The notes under the pieces: generated by a model
Told to the model about the DNA's origin: nothing
Databases searched by the model: none
What the model saw: the letters and a program-made list of their open reading frames with translations, nothing else
Program-made: the position numbers and the translations under genes
Assembly (NCBI GenBank): GCA_028284775.1
Contig: JANQRB010000025.1
Location: 78,472-142,471 of the forward strand
Direction of reading: 5' to 3'
From: Candidatus Kapaibacterium sp.
GTDB lineage: Bacteria > Bacteroidota > Ignavibacteria > Kapaibacteriales > UBA7675
Length of the DNA stretch: 64,000 nucleotides
In this document: positions 1 to 10,600 of the stretch, piece after piece
Layout of the letters: each line of letters begins with the position of its first letter
Numbering within the stretch: the first letter of the stretch is position 1

Positions 1-3000
1 GAGTTGTCCACAGAGTTCCATCCTGCCGAAATTTCGCCATATATCGAAAGCCGAAACATCGGCTGAAGGGACTGCTACCGTCAAGGGACCTGTACAGATT
101 ATATCCGCCCAGGACAATATTTGTATACGGATCGATCGCCAGGCTGGAAATAAAGCTTGAATTGTGCAAGCCGAGGTTCGTCAACCACTGGGGCGCTCCG
201 GCGCTGTTGAACTTGACAAGCAGACCGGTTTCGATGTCATCATATCCAAGACCGCTATAGTCAATCGGGCTGGGCACAATGCCGGTTTCGGCGCTCAGAT
301 TCAAGCTGGAGGTGGAGCCTCCGACCGTAAAGCTGCCGTTGATCCAATTGATCGCGGGATCGCTGGAAAAGGCATCATTGTCATCACCACCGAAATATGA
401 CCACCAGGACAGCAGGCCGGCGCTTGTAAACTTTACCAGCAGGCCGTCCCGCCCGCCGCCGCCATAGGCGCCGTCCAGCGCTTCGGCTGATATATCAGGC
501 AGGTTCATGGGGTTGTTTAAGTCGCTGCTGCTGCTCAGACCGCTCACGACGATATCGTTGGCCCCGTTTACCGCAATGCCGTTGGCAATATCCATTCCCG
601 AGCTGCCGAAGAAACTATACCATAAGGGAGCGCCGGCACTGTTAAGTTTTACGACCAGTGCGTCGACGCCATCGGCATCGGACAACTGCGCCTTGAGCGT
701 GCCGCTGACGCCGCTGATGCTGAAGGGGCCGGTGTCGCCGGCGGCGGCCAGCCCCGATACGATCAGATTGTTATTGCCGTCAAAGGTCAGTGCATGAGCG
801 TGCAGCAGAAGGTCACTATCGCCGCGCAGGAATGACCAGTCGCTGAGACCGGAGCTGTTTAGCCTGAGGACAAACATTTCGTGTGTGTCATTATTCCAGC
901 CGGCAATTCCAACATTGGCGTTCAGATCGGCGTCGAGACCACGAACATGTAAACGACCAGGGCCGCCATGGATCGACGTCCAGTCCAAGAGCCCTGACTC
1001 TTCCAGTCGAAGAACAAAAACATCCTGGACATTAGCAGCGTGCGTGCCGCTTGTTAATGGAAAATCGACACTGGCGGTTTCACCGGTTACGACAACATTG
1101 CGATTCGGATCGGCACATACCCCGCGTCCGGTTTCGTTGTTGCTGCCACCATAGTAGGTTACCCATTGGGGTTTACCGCCCGGAGTAAAGTGGCCGATGT
1201 ACGCGTCATTGCCGCCGCCGAGCGTCATTTGCACGCCGGCTTTCACCGGCAGCGTCGGCAGCGCAACTGTTCCCACGACGCTGATATTGCCCAGGTTATC
1301 GGTGGCGACGTCAACGTTTTGCGATACGCCGACTTCAGCCAGATCCAACTGTGCGGCATCAAAAATCTGCGGCGCCACAAACTGGAAACGCGCGACAAAG
1401 ACGTCCTCGCAGCCATTGCTGTAGCGTTTCAGCTCGCAGTCTTCGGCATCATTGTCGGGGTTGTCCTCTGTGCCGGGCAGCTTAAGCGGGTCGCTCTGAC
1501 CGCCGTTGGTCCAGCCGGCGATGACAAGTCCCCGCAGCCGATCGATGGCAATGCCTCGAGCGACATCGTGATTGGGGCTGCCGAAGTACTGCGACCACAG
1601 CAATTCACCGGATGATTGAAAGCCGGCGACAAAAGCATCGTCATTGCCGCGATGTCCCCCGCCGTAGTATCCGCCGCTGTAGCCAAACCAGTCCGGCGAC
1701 AAATTTAGATCGTCGCTTTGCGTAAAGCCCGTTGTCCACAGGGCGCCGTCGCTGTCGATTGTAAGGTCTTCGGCATGATCCACGTTGCCGCCGCCGAAAT
1801 AGGACGACCACTGAATATGGAAGTCGTAGCCGCCGGGATTCGCGGGCAGGAAGTCCTGAATGTTAAGCAGAAAAGCATCCTGGCCGGCGCCGTATGTCGG
1901 CTGTGCCGGATTGCCGTCCGCCAGTACGCCGCCGGATGAGGCGGACCAGTTTTGCCAGATGTACAGATTGTCGCTCGACGTCCGGCCCGCGACGGCAATC
2001 TGGCTGCCCCGCGCATCGATGGCGAGCCCCCGGTCGTCGCCATTGCCGCCATAGCTGAAGGCCCAGTCGATCGAATTCAGGCCGTAGCTGAATTTCGCCA
2101 ACAGGGCTTCAAAGCCGGCATGACCGCCGATGGGCTCGTTCTGAAAATCGGCTGCATGACTGCCGACGGCCAATAGCGTACTGTTGGTCCAGCCGGTTAT
2201 CACAAGGTGGTAGGTTTCCGGATTAATATTAACACTTTTGCTTATCGCGATATCCGCCCCGACGTCTTCCTGGCTGCCGCCGTAGTAGCCGGCCTGCTTA
2301 TAGGCGCCGTCCTCATCGATCGCAAGAATAAATGCGTCGCTGACACCACCGCCAAAGGCGGACTGATGCGCTCCGCTTATGGCCGCGCCGCTGCCGTCGA
2401 CCAGGCCGCCCTCGGTCGAACCGGTAACGAACACGGCGCCGTTGTCCACAACTTCGTCGATGTCGAGGCCGAGTGCCCGGTCCCTGCCGCTCCCGCCGTA
2501 GTATGTGGACCATTGGCGCAGACCATAGGTGTTAAACGCCGCCACGAATGCATCCGAGGAACCGCCGCCAAAGCTGTTCTGCAGGGCGGCGCTGAGGGGA
2601 AAATCGGCACTGGAAGTAGTGCCGCAGACTGCCAGTTTGCCTGTCCAGCTGGCCTCTATCGCTTCGGCGCGATCATTGCCGCCGCCGCCGTAGAACGTGG
2701 TCCAGCGCAAGTCCCCGTCCTGCGTGTAGGACGAAACAAAGGCATCCGCGGCGGCGCTATAAGGCATTCGATAGCTGGATTCAATTTGACGACACAAAGG
2801 AAAGTCGAATGAGTGTGTCCAGCCGCAGACGTAGATGTTAAGATCGGGATGGCAGTATCCGAGGTGTTGAAAGCCGGCGGCCGGATTGCCCTGCGTAGCG
2901 ACATCCGTGGCGCGTTCGTTAAACACATCGCCCAGGTAGGTCGCCCAATGCAACTCAGGGTCAATGACCAGCGTCTGACTGCGGTCCCAGTCGGCCAGCG

Positions 3001-3820
3001 CGAATCGCAGCGTGTCACCCGCGAGGGCGTAGCGGCTTGCGACTTCCCGGAATGAAGACGGTTGTCTGCCAGGATTCAGCGCAGGGGACAGAAAACTGCG
3101 CGGCGCACTTTCACGCATCTGACCCAGCGGCGTTTCCGCGATCAATCCTCCCTCGGGACCGATACGCAGGGCCTGCGCCCCAACGTAGTGCAGCGCGATG
3201 TCACGTGGATCGCCGCCCGGATGAACGATGAAGTCGTACTTCACAGCGCCACCGCTGCCGTAGTAAACCATATCGATCTTGTCATAGACATTGCGATATA
3301 CCAGTCGGCGAAATCCGGGTACATGGGTAATGCCCTGCGGGCAATGCCCCAGGTAGTAGTTAAAGTATTCATCGACCTTGTCTTCGCCTGTCAGGCTGGC
3401 GGCCGCCGAGCCGAAATTCACATCGATGCGACAGAGGATCAGGTCGGATGGCGGCTCATTGTTAAATTCCGTCGGCTCGGCGGCCGCTGTAATCGGTCGG
3501 CCACTGGACTCATCTATCGGCGCTGTCGCTGCCTCGGACTCCACCGCCAGCACGTAGCTGACACCGGATTCGCGGAAAAAAATCTGCACGCCGCCCTGCC
3601 GCGCGCTATACAGGATATCGCCGCGCGGATTGCCCTCGCTGTCAACGAGCTGACCGCGATTCTGTACAAAAGTCAGGTGTTGAGCCCGGCGCCATCGCTG
3701 GTCCTCAACAAGACTGCTTTGCGCGGCAGCCTCCGGCCCCGGCTTTGCCGGGACGCCCGAAGCCGCTATTATCAACAGGGCGGTCACCAGGCAGGTCGAA
3801 TATATCGGATTCAGGTTCAT
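1..3820 (-). CDS. SBBP beta-propeller repeat surface protein (3' end outside window)
   Basis: The reading frame is open from an ATG at 3818-3820 down to base 1 with no stop, giving about 1273 residues; the C-terminus lies outside the window. A signal peptide (residues 1 to about 35, hydrophobic core TCLVTALLIIAAS) is followed by an N-terminal domain with the motifs 'YYLGHCPQGI' and 'YDFIVHPGGDP', as found ahead of SBBP propellers. From about residue 340 on, repeats of the type W-T-T-F-Y-G-G-(x)n-D-R-A run to the window edge. Such proteins are large extracellular or cell-surface beta-propellers of unknown ligand. A closely similar N-terminal layout is seen in the protein at 26164-31107. It is the last visible gene of a minus-strand series, 55 bases after the gene at 3876-4640. 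A T9SS sorting domain is expected at its missing end but not seen. Confidence 0.88.
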   Translation of the reverse strand, partial: MNLNPIYSTCLVTALLIIAASGVPAKPGPEAAAQSSLVEDQRWRRAQHLTFVQNRGQLVDSEGNPRGDILYSARQGGVQIFFRESGVSYVLAVESEAATAPIDESSGRPITAAAEPTEFNNEPPSDLILCRIDVNFGSAAASLTGEDKVDEYFNYYLGHCPQGITHVPGFRRLVYRNVYDKIDMVYYGSGGAVKYDFIVHPGGDPRDIALHYVGAQALRIGPEGGLIAETPLGQMRESAPRSFLSPALNPGRQPSSFREVASRYALAGDTLRFALADWDRSQTLVIDPELHWATYLGDVFNERATDVATQGNPAAGFQHLGYCHPDLNIYVCGWTHSFDFPLCRQIESSYRMPYSAAADAFVSSYTQDGDLRWTTFYGGGGNDRAEAIEASWTGKLAVCGTTSSADFPLSAALQNSFGGGSSDAFVAAFNTYGLRQWSTYYGGSGRDRALGLDIDEVVDNGAVFVTGSTEGGLVDGSGAAISGAHQSAFGGGVSDAFILAIDEDGAYKQAGYYGGSQEDVGADIAISKSVNINPETYHLVITGWTNSTLLAVGSHAADFQNEPIGGHAGFEALLAKFSYGLNSIDWAFSYGGNGDDRGLAIDARGSQIAVAGRTSSDNLYIWQNWSASSGGVLADGNPAQPTYGAGQDAFLLNIQDFLPANPGGYDFHIQWSSYFGGGNVDHAEDLTIDSDGALWTTGFTQSDDLNLSPDWFGYSGGYYGGGHRGNDDAFVAGFQSSGELLWSQYFGSPNHDVARGIAIDRLRGLVIAGWTNGGQSDPLKLPGTEDNPDNDAEDCELKRYSNGCEDVFVARFQFVAPQIFDAAQLDLAEVGVSQNVDVATDNLGNISVVGTVALPTLPVKAGVQMTLGGGNDAYIGHFTPGGKPQWVTYYGGSNNETGRGVCADPNRNVVVTGETASVDFPLTSGTHAANVQDVFVLRLEESGLLDWTSIHGGPGRLHVRGLDADLNANVGIAGWNNDTHEMFVLRLNSSGLSDWSFLRGDSDLLLHAHALTFDGNNNLIVSGLAAAGDTGPFSISGVSGTLKAQLSDADGVDALVVKLNSAGAPLWYSFFGSSGMDIANGIAVNGANDIVVSGLSSSSDLNNPMNLPDISAEALDGAYGGGGRDGLLVKFTSAGLLSWWSYFGGDDNDAFSSDPAINWINGSFTVGGSTSSLNLSAETGIVPSPIDYSGLGYDDIETGLLVKFNSAGAPQWLTNLGLHNSSFISSLAIDPYTNIVLGGYNLYRSLDGSSPFSRCFGFRYMAKFRQDGTLWTT

Positions 3821-3875
3821 AAGTATTCTGTTCTTCGTTTTCGAAGTTTGGCCCTTTCGCTTTCCGGCTAAGGGC

Positions 3876-4640
3876 TCATTGCAGCGCTTCACGTTTTACT
3901 CCCTCGCGCATATCGATCACTTCGTAGCCTTCGAAGGCCGCCGAGGGACCACCGTCTGCTCGCAGCAGGAATTCCTGTAGCGGTTTCAGCCTGGCTGCAA
4001 CGGCGCTCCCCGGCTCAATTTCCCGGAATTCCAGATGTAGTTTTCGTACCGGCAGTCCCGACAGATACTCCGCGCTCAAGTGCAGCAGGCGGACTTCCGT
4101 CCCGACATATCGCAAGGTGAAGCTCTTAACTCCCAGACGTTGACGATCGGCCGCCAACAGCTTAAGCTTAATCTCTTGCTGACCGTCCGCCTGAATAAGC
4201 CGGCAGCTCTGCAGCGCGCCGCAGTGCAGGAGCGAGTCCAGGGCACGCAGCGGCAGATAGCGCGGCGGCCAGACGCTGTTGGCCACTCCCGGGGCGCCGG
4301 CGCGCAGATACATGCTTTTTCGCGCGGGTCGCAGCAGCGCCGTCAGTCCCTTATCCAGGAAATAGTCAATGATCCCCGTACGATAGCGCAGTTGGTCCTT
4401 CGATCGCAGCAGGCTGTGCTCGGCGCTCTCGCTGCGCCCGTCAATCTCGCAATGCTGGCGAAAGCTCAGTCGATGGACAGTGCCCTCGCGCGGCGGCACG
4501 GTGAGCAGCAGCAAGGGATGCAGCGCCTTGCGCGCGAGGCTGCGGCAGTCTTCCGGCCCGTCAGAGGCTAATCCTGCTCCACTGAGGCCGCTCGCCGAAA
4601 GCAGCATGAGGGTTAAGAAGAATCGGGAACAAATTTTCAC
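3876..4640 (-). CDS. exported protein of unknown function, coupled to the RHS-like giant
   Basis: A 254-residue protein with a clear signal peptide (KICSRFFLTLMLLSASGLSGAGLAS). The mature part has four scattered Cys (in EDCRSL, RQHCEI, LLHCGALQSC) that could form disulfides in the periplasm, and no motif I recognise. The start codon is GTG and overlaps the TGA stop of the upstream 2684-residue gene (GTGA, bases 4637-4640), so translation is very probably coupled. This suggests a dedicated partner of the RHS-like protein, for example a chaperone, an anchor or an inhibitor, but nothing in the sequence decides among these. Function unknown. Confidence 0.8.
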   Translation of the reverse strand: MKICSRFFLTLMLLSASGLSGAGLASDGPEDCRSLARKALHPLLLLTVPPREGTVHRLSFRQHCEIDGRSESAEHSLLRSKDQLRYRTGIIDYFLDKGLTALLRPARKSMYLRAGAPGVANSVWPPRYLPLRALDSLLHCGALQSCRLIQADGQQEIKLKLLAADRQRLGVKSFTLRYVGTEVRLLHLSAEYLSGLPVRKLHLEFREIEPGSAVAARLKPLQEFLLRADGGPSAAFEGYEVIDMREGVKREALQ

Positions 4641-7600
4641 TGTTTGCCCCTCGCCTTTTGCACGGAAGTGTTAATCTCTTGTTTAAGTCTATTTTTGACG
4701 GCACCTTTGAGTCCGGAGCCGGCGGAATCAGGGCCGCGTAACAGATTGCTATCGGCTAAGCCCGGCTTGCGGAAGTTCGGCAGCTCGAGCTCGACGCTGT
4801 CCGGCAGTTGCACGCTTTGTTTGTCGGGGCTCAATTGAATGTTTAACAAATCGAAGCGATTCGGCGCGGCGCCGCTCTTCACACCCGGCAGCAGCTGTCC
4901 CGCATTGGTCGCGCCAGTGCCCGGCTGAACCAGCGAGGTGCCGATATTCGGATCGTCATCTTCATCGTTAAAGGGATCAAAGGGTGATTCAATAGGATCC
5001 CATGTATAAGCTTTATGGCGATCGCTGAGCGGCACGTGGTAGTGTTTTTCGGTCAGGGTTTTGATGCCGCGTTCGGTCTCGCGCATCCGCCGCACAAGCC
5101 GGCCTTCGGCATTGTAGCGGTAGAGCGTACTGAAATGTTGATCGTCCAGGCTTGCCAGCAAGAGCAGCCTGTCCTTGTCATAGACATAACAGGTCATCGA
5201 GGCGTCTTCGGGCTGTACGCGCAGATCGTCGATCCGAAGGTTGTATGCCGCCGTGTTTTCGATGGTCAGGTCAAAGCTGGTCGGCCCCGCTCCCCCGACG
5301 CCGAACTCACCTCCGGCGATGTGGGCCTGCAGCAGCGCCCATTCGCCGCTGCGCGCGATTTGGACGAAGTTGTAGTTCGTAGCGCCGCCAGTGACAACGC
5401 AGCGCAAGGGCGGTGTAAGGGCGCTTTCATCGTAGCGCGGCTCGCCCACGCGCATCCAGACGTCGACGGTCCAACCCCTGCTGTCGCCGTCGGCATCCCG
5501 CAGCACCGGAATGTCTTCATACTTCGGTCCGGCGGTATTGTGCATGATTTTCAGCGAATGTCTGCCCGTGTGCACGTAGTCATCGACGATGAGTTGTGGA
5601 TCCACCGCGAGACCGTCTTCCGCGAAGTTGCCCGGATAAACATTTTCAAAGCTCTCGAACTTCAGCGCATCATAGGGCGCATTCCGGCCCGTCAGATAGG
5701 GCATCATATTCCGGTAGCCGAATTTGGCGGCGCTGTAAATACCCAGAGCATCGACTTCTTCGAGTGCCGCGCCATCGGGCGAATACCTGGTGACGGCGCT
5801 CACTTCCAGCCAGTCGTTAGCCGCGGCGGGCGATGCGGCTCGCCAATCGAAAAACTCGAAGTTATGGAATACGCCGGCATCGTTGTGAACTTTGCGATCC
5901 TGAGGTTGTGCCAGCGGCGTCCAGGTCGGATCATAGTTGTTAACAAGGGCTCCGCCTACTACCTGCGTATCGTAAGTGTAGGCCGCTTTGAGACGCCACT
6001 TGCCGCGCTCCCCTGTCTCGTAAATGTTGGCGCCGGCCGGCGTGATGCCGCTGATGGTCTGACCACTGTAATTCCAGTCGTCGCTGTAGCTTGTCGCCGA
6101 AGCCGAGAGGACACTACGGACGAAAGCGCCGCCGAGGATGGCGTCAGTGTCCGGACAAAAGTTCCAGACCAGGGCGCTGCCGTCGTCTGCCACATCCACC
6201 GGGCAGCATTCTTCGGCGCCGCGATAGAGCTTCAGATTGCCGTCCTCGTCCAGCAGAAAGCGCATGGCGTCGGGCGGAATTGTCGCCGAAACGAAGTTCT
6301 TCGTCCAGCGGTCGTAGCGACTGCTCTGCAAAATATTATCGGCCGGGCAGGGATTGCCGATAGTGGAGCTGAAGTAGGGCGTCTGCGTCTCGACAACTTC
6401 GAGAAAGGCAAAACGGATGTCGTCGTAGCGATAGGGCTGGCCGGGCGGCGGCGTGGGCGCGTAATCGTTAAACAACAGATAGCCGTCGATGTCCTGCGAA
6501 AAAGCGCCCATGGCTGAAGTGAAAAAGCCCGGCGCGACTACCGCTTCGACACATTTCAAGGGAGCCGGCACATTGCTGGACCAGGGAAAGTTCGCCAGCA
6601 TAAGATTCGACAGGCTGTTGCCCTGCGCCCAGGATTCCAGGATCGTGTCCTCGCCGAGCAGCAGCCGCAGCGAAGACAGATAGGGCGTGCCGACGCCGTC
6701 GTGACGCAGCGCCGTGGGTCCCTCGCGATCGTAGTTGTCGTCATCTGTCGGCACGAGGCTCATCGCCAGAATCAGTCCTTCGACCGGCTCACCCTCGCCG
6801 TTCATTATTTTGGCGAAGTTCGACGCGGGAAGTAGATCGATAGCGTTGTTAATCGCTTCCTGGATGGCGCGCAGGGCGGCGCGCCGATATTGTTTGTCAT
6901 CAAAACTGACGACCGGGCAGCTCTGAACGATCGTCTGATCGGCGCTCGATACTATATTGCCGTCAACGACGTGGCCCCAGAATTGATTGAGCAGGCCGTT
7001 AAGCGTCGACACCAGCGGATGGCTGCCCTGCACCTGCGTGTTAACAGTACGACCGCGGCCGATCTCAATCAGCACTTCATTCTCATTCACCGTGATATCG
7101 ATCGCTTCGTCCGGCGGCAGCGCCATGCACTGCGGCGGCGGCATAATATCGGGATCGAGAATAAATTGCAGCCCGGCCGGAAGCTCGGAGCCGAGTATCG
7201 AACCGCCCCCCGCGCGCAGCAATTTGTTAAGCTGATCCACGAATTGCTGCCGGCGCCTTAACTCCTCCGGCAGCACAAAGCCGGGATTGCCACCATAGCT
7301 CGTCAGGCTGCCCGCCGACAGACCGAGTTGATTTGTCCGGCCGCTACGAACAATGGAAAAGGTCACAACTTCACCGAGCATGGCGGGGTCATGCGCCGCT
7401 GAGTAATAGGTGGGCAGCAGGTCGATGCGCTGGCCGCTGAGTTTCTCCACGTGAAAGACGCCGAGGATGTCGCCGCTGCCGACATGGACGACTTCCAGCA
7501 GGTCGCCGGGACCGACCTTGTCCAGGAAGAGGCAGCGGCACTGGTCGCTGGCGGCATAAACGCCGATATACACGCCGTTGCCGTCTTTGCCGTAGGTCGT

Positions 7601-10600
7601 GGACAAATTACAAAGGGTGTTGGAGCGGAGGATTAGACGCTCATTGTCCGCTTTCTGGCTCATGGCGTCGTACTGCTGAGCCGCCGGCAGGGATGCCGTA
7701 TAGTAGGAGCCGTCGTGATCCGGCAAATTGTTGGTCACCAGGGGCGTCAGGCCGTCATATCCGTCGCGTGTCCGGCTTATGACGGGAGCGCCCGAGCGCG
7801 GGTCAAAGGCCAGGTTTTCCGTTATTTTGTGAATTTCATTCGTCTTGGTTTCGATGCTCTTGACGATGGCCGGATATCGAACGACTTTGCTCGTTACGTG
7901 TGTGCGTAGCTCGGCTTCATTGTAATTGGCCTCGGGAAAGAGACTGAATGTTGGCGTGGCCGTGGGCGGATTGCCTTTCTGACTGACGCCGATATCCATC
8001 TCCAGTCTGCCGTCGACCGTGATGTCCGTTATCGATTTGCCGGCCATCACAACTTCCATTTCCTTGCCCGGGTAACTTTCGCGCAGCGCTCGGTGTACGC
8101 CGTCAAAGAGTTGTATCTTGTCGCCGGGCTGAAAGTAGCTGTAGTTAATTTGCGTCGATGGGCTCCAGTCGGCAGTTTCAGGGGGATTTTCATCGAGAAA
8201 ATCGGCCCAGGAGCCGGCATAGGTTGATACCTGCGCGGGCTGACCGCTGATATCGAATAGCACAAAGCTATAGCCCTGCGTCACGCTCTCATGGTCCACA
8301 ATGGCGCCGCCAAAATGCGTGAAGACGGGCAGCGGCTGCCACTGCTTGCGATTGGGCTGCGTGTAGCTCGTGTGGCGCGCAAGAGGCCAGTCCCGGCTGG
8401 TGTGAAAGTCCATCACGGTGAAACCGCTGGTAGTCTGTCCCGGCCTTGCGCTCCCCGTCTGCGCCCGTTCCGGATTGTGAATGTCAGTAACGATTACCCT
8501 TGAATAGCCCACCGAGGGCGCCGGCAGCAGATATTCGCCCAGCGGTCCCTCGATCTGCCACTTGCTATTGCCCGAGAGGACATTCCGCCAGAAACCCGTC
8601 AGCGCGCGCTGCTTCTGCATGGGCCGCAGCAGGGCGTTTTCCTCGCGGATGGAGCGCGGTTCGTTGGCCGCCACGCCGCTGCTGATGCGCAGACCGTTTT
8701 CAATCGTTTCATAATGATATTCACGACCGTAGAGAGCGCTTTCCTCGCTCAGCATGCCCTGTTCGTCCGTCATTCCCCGGTCATAGAGCAGCAGGTGCTT
8801 CACCCGCACGCCGCCGCCCAGCTTGCGCCGCAGCAGCGGTAAACGCAAGTATGAAAATGCGTTCGACATTTCACCGCATTCCGGATCCGCGAATACATTC
8901 GCGCCAATTGAAAGGAGATCTTCAACCAATCCCGGAATGTCGTCCTGCGCACTTGTCAGAAGGCCGTTAATCTTATTGTTAAACAGCGCCGCAAAATGAC
9001 CGCCGGACTCCGTAAATACACCGCGCATGTGTGTTTTCAGAAACTCATCGCAGATTGTTCGCGGGATCGTGAAATCTTCGTTAGGAGTGCCGAGCTCAAG
9101 AAAAAGCCCATCGTTATCTATATCGACGTTGTCAACATAAGCATAGCCGCTGATGTATTCAGCTTCGCCATTGTTGCGATCCAGGTTCGCGGCGGCGCCG
9201 TTATTAAGCGCATACAGCAATTTGAAGTAAACTCGTTCGCGCGCCTGATTGTAGCCCGGCGAAATGGAGAAGTAGTCACGCAGAAACTCCCTGTAAAGGT
9301 GCAGCTCCCGGTTGTTGGCCTGGTTGGTAAAGGGAGCGCTCATCGGGATACCGAGGTCGCCCGCCACATCCACGTACATTCGCGTGTCGCTGTCGTTCGG
9401 GCTGTTGACCATTCCAACCATGGCGGTGGCGCGGCGGTCCTGAACGTAACTGTAGTCGTTCTGTTCGTAGTGCACGTGGATTTCGCCGCCCGAAGGCAGG
9501 CCGATCCATTTCAGATGCCAAGCGGCAGGGTCGAAATCTGCGTTCGGCGTCTGGTCCAGCCAGTTGCGCATTTCCCTGTGACGGATCGCGCCATCCATGC
9601 GATAGTAACCCCAGGGATCGGTATTGGCGGCATGGTATTGAGGATTTTGCGGATCGAATTCATTAATATCGTAAAAGTCGTTTTTCTTGTATTCATCAAC
9701 ACAGTCAAAGAGATCGGCATACTTAGAGGAAGATTCCGGAGGTAACTCCAAATCAAGCACGTTACGATAATGATAGCCGAAAGTGTAAGGGGCAATTCGG
9801 GCGTTGACAATGCCGGCGTGTTCAAACCAGACCTTGCGAAGCGTTAACTTGCCCCTGCGGCGGACAAAGGCGATGTCGCCTCCGACGACTTCCGTTACGG
9901 TGCTGGCATTCGGCAGATCGTCCGGCACAAGCTCATGAAAGGGTTCGGGCTCCTCGGGATCCAGATGGTAACCGTTATCCATTCGGTTGACATATTCGAA
10001 ATGGACTGTCTTCACGAGCGATTCCGCATTGCCGTCGGCGTCTTTGGCAAAAAGCTCGACGCGTTCCAGCACTTCGGATTTGTTAAGCGCTTCACCCTGC
10101 GCGTTGCGAATCGTAGCGTCGGGACCATCGTTGGAGGTATCGAATTTGTTTTTAGCGGCCGTGGCGTTGAGGCTGGATAGCGCGCTTCTTTCGTTCTGCA
10201 GCGCTTCGAAGGCGTCGCCGCGTTCGAGGCCCGAACCCTGCAGCACAATCTCATTGGCCGCACCGACAGTCAGATCGCTATGATTCGTAACGAAATAGGC
10301 AATATGCGAACGCGTTTCGATCGACTCCAGGAAGTACACTTCTTTTTGTCCGCGCGACACCTGCCCTACGTCGTCGCGGCCGTCGCTCAGCGTGCCGCGT
10401 TCGTACAGCATTCCGCTGTAGGGTACGCGCCACTGATACCAGTATTTGTCATCCGCGCCGCTCTTGTTGCTGAGATGATTCAGGGCATCCGCGGAATAGT
10501 CGTTCTGTACATAGGGCAGCATAGCGTATCGATAGTTAAACTTAACATAGCCGCCAAAATCATCGGGCGTCGGTCCGTCGTTCGTGCGGTCGAGGTAGTC

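Noticed and set aside
5015..6517. A 500-codon plus-strand frame opposite the RHS-like gene
   Set aside because: No start signals, no recognisable domain, and complete overlap with the minus-strand giant, which has a signal peptide and RHS motifs.
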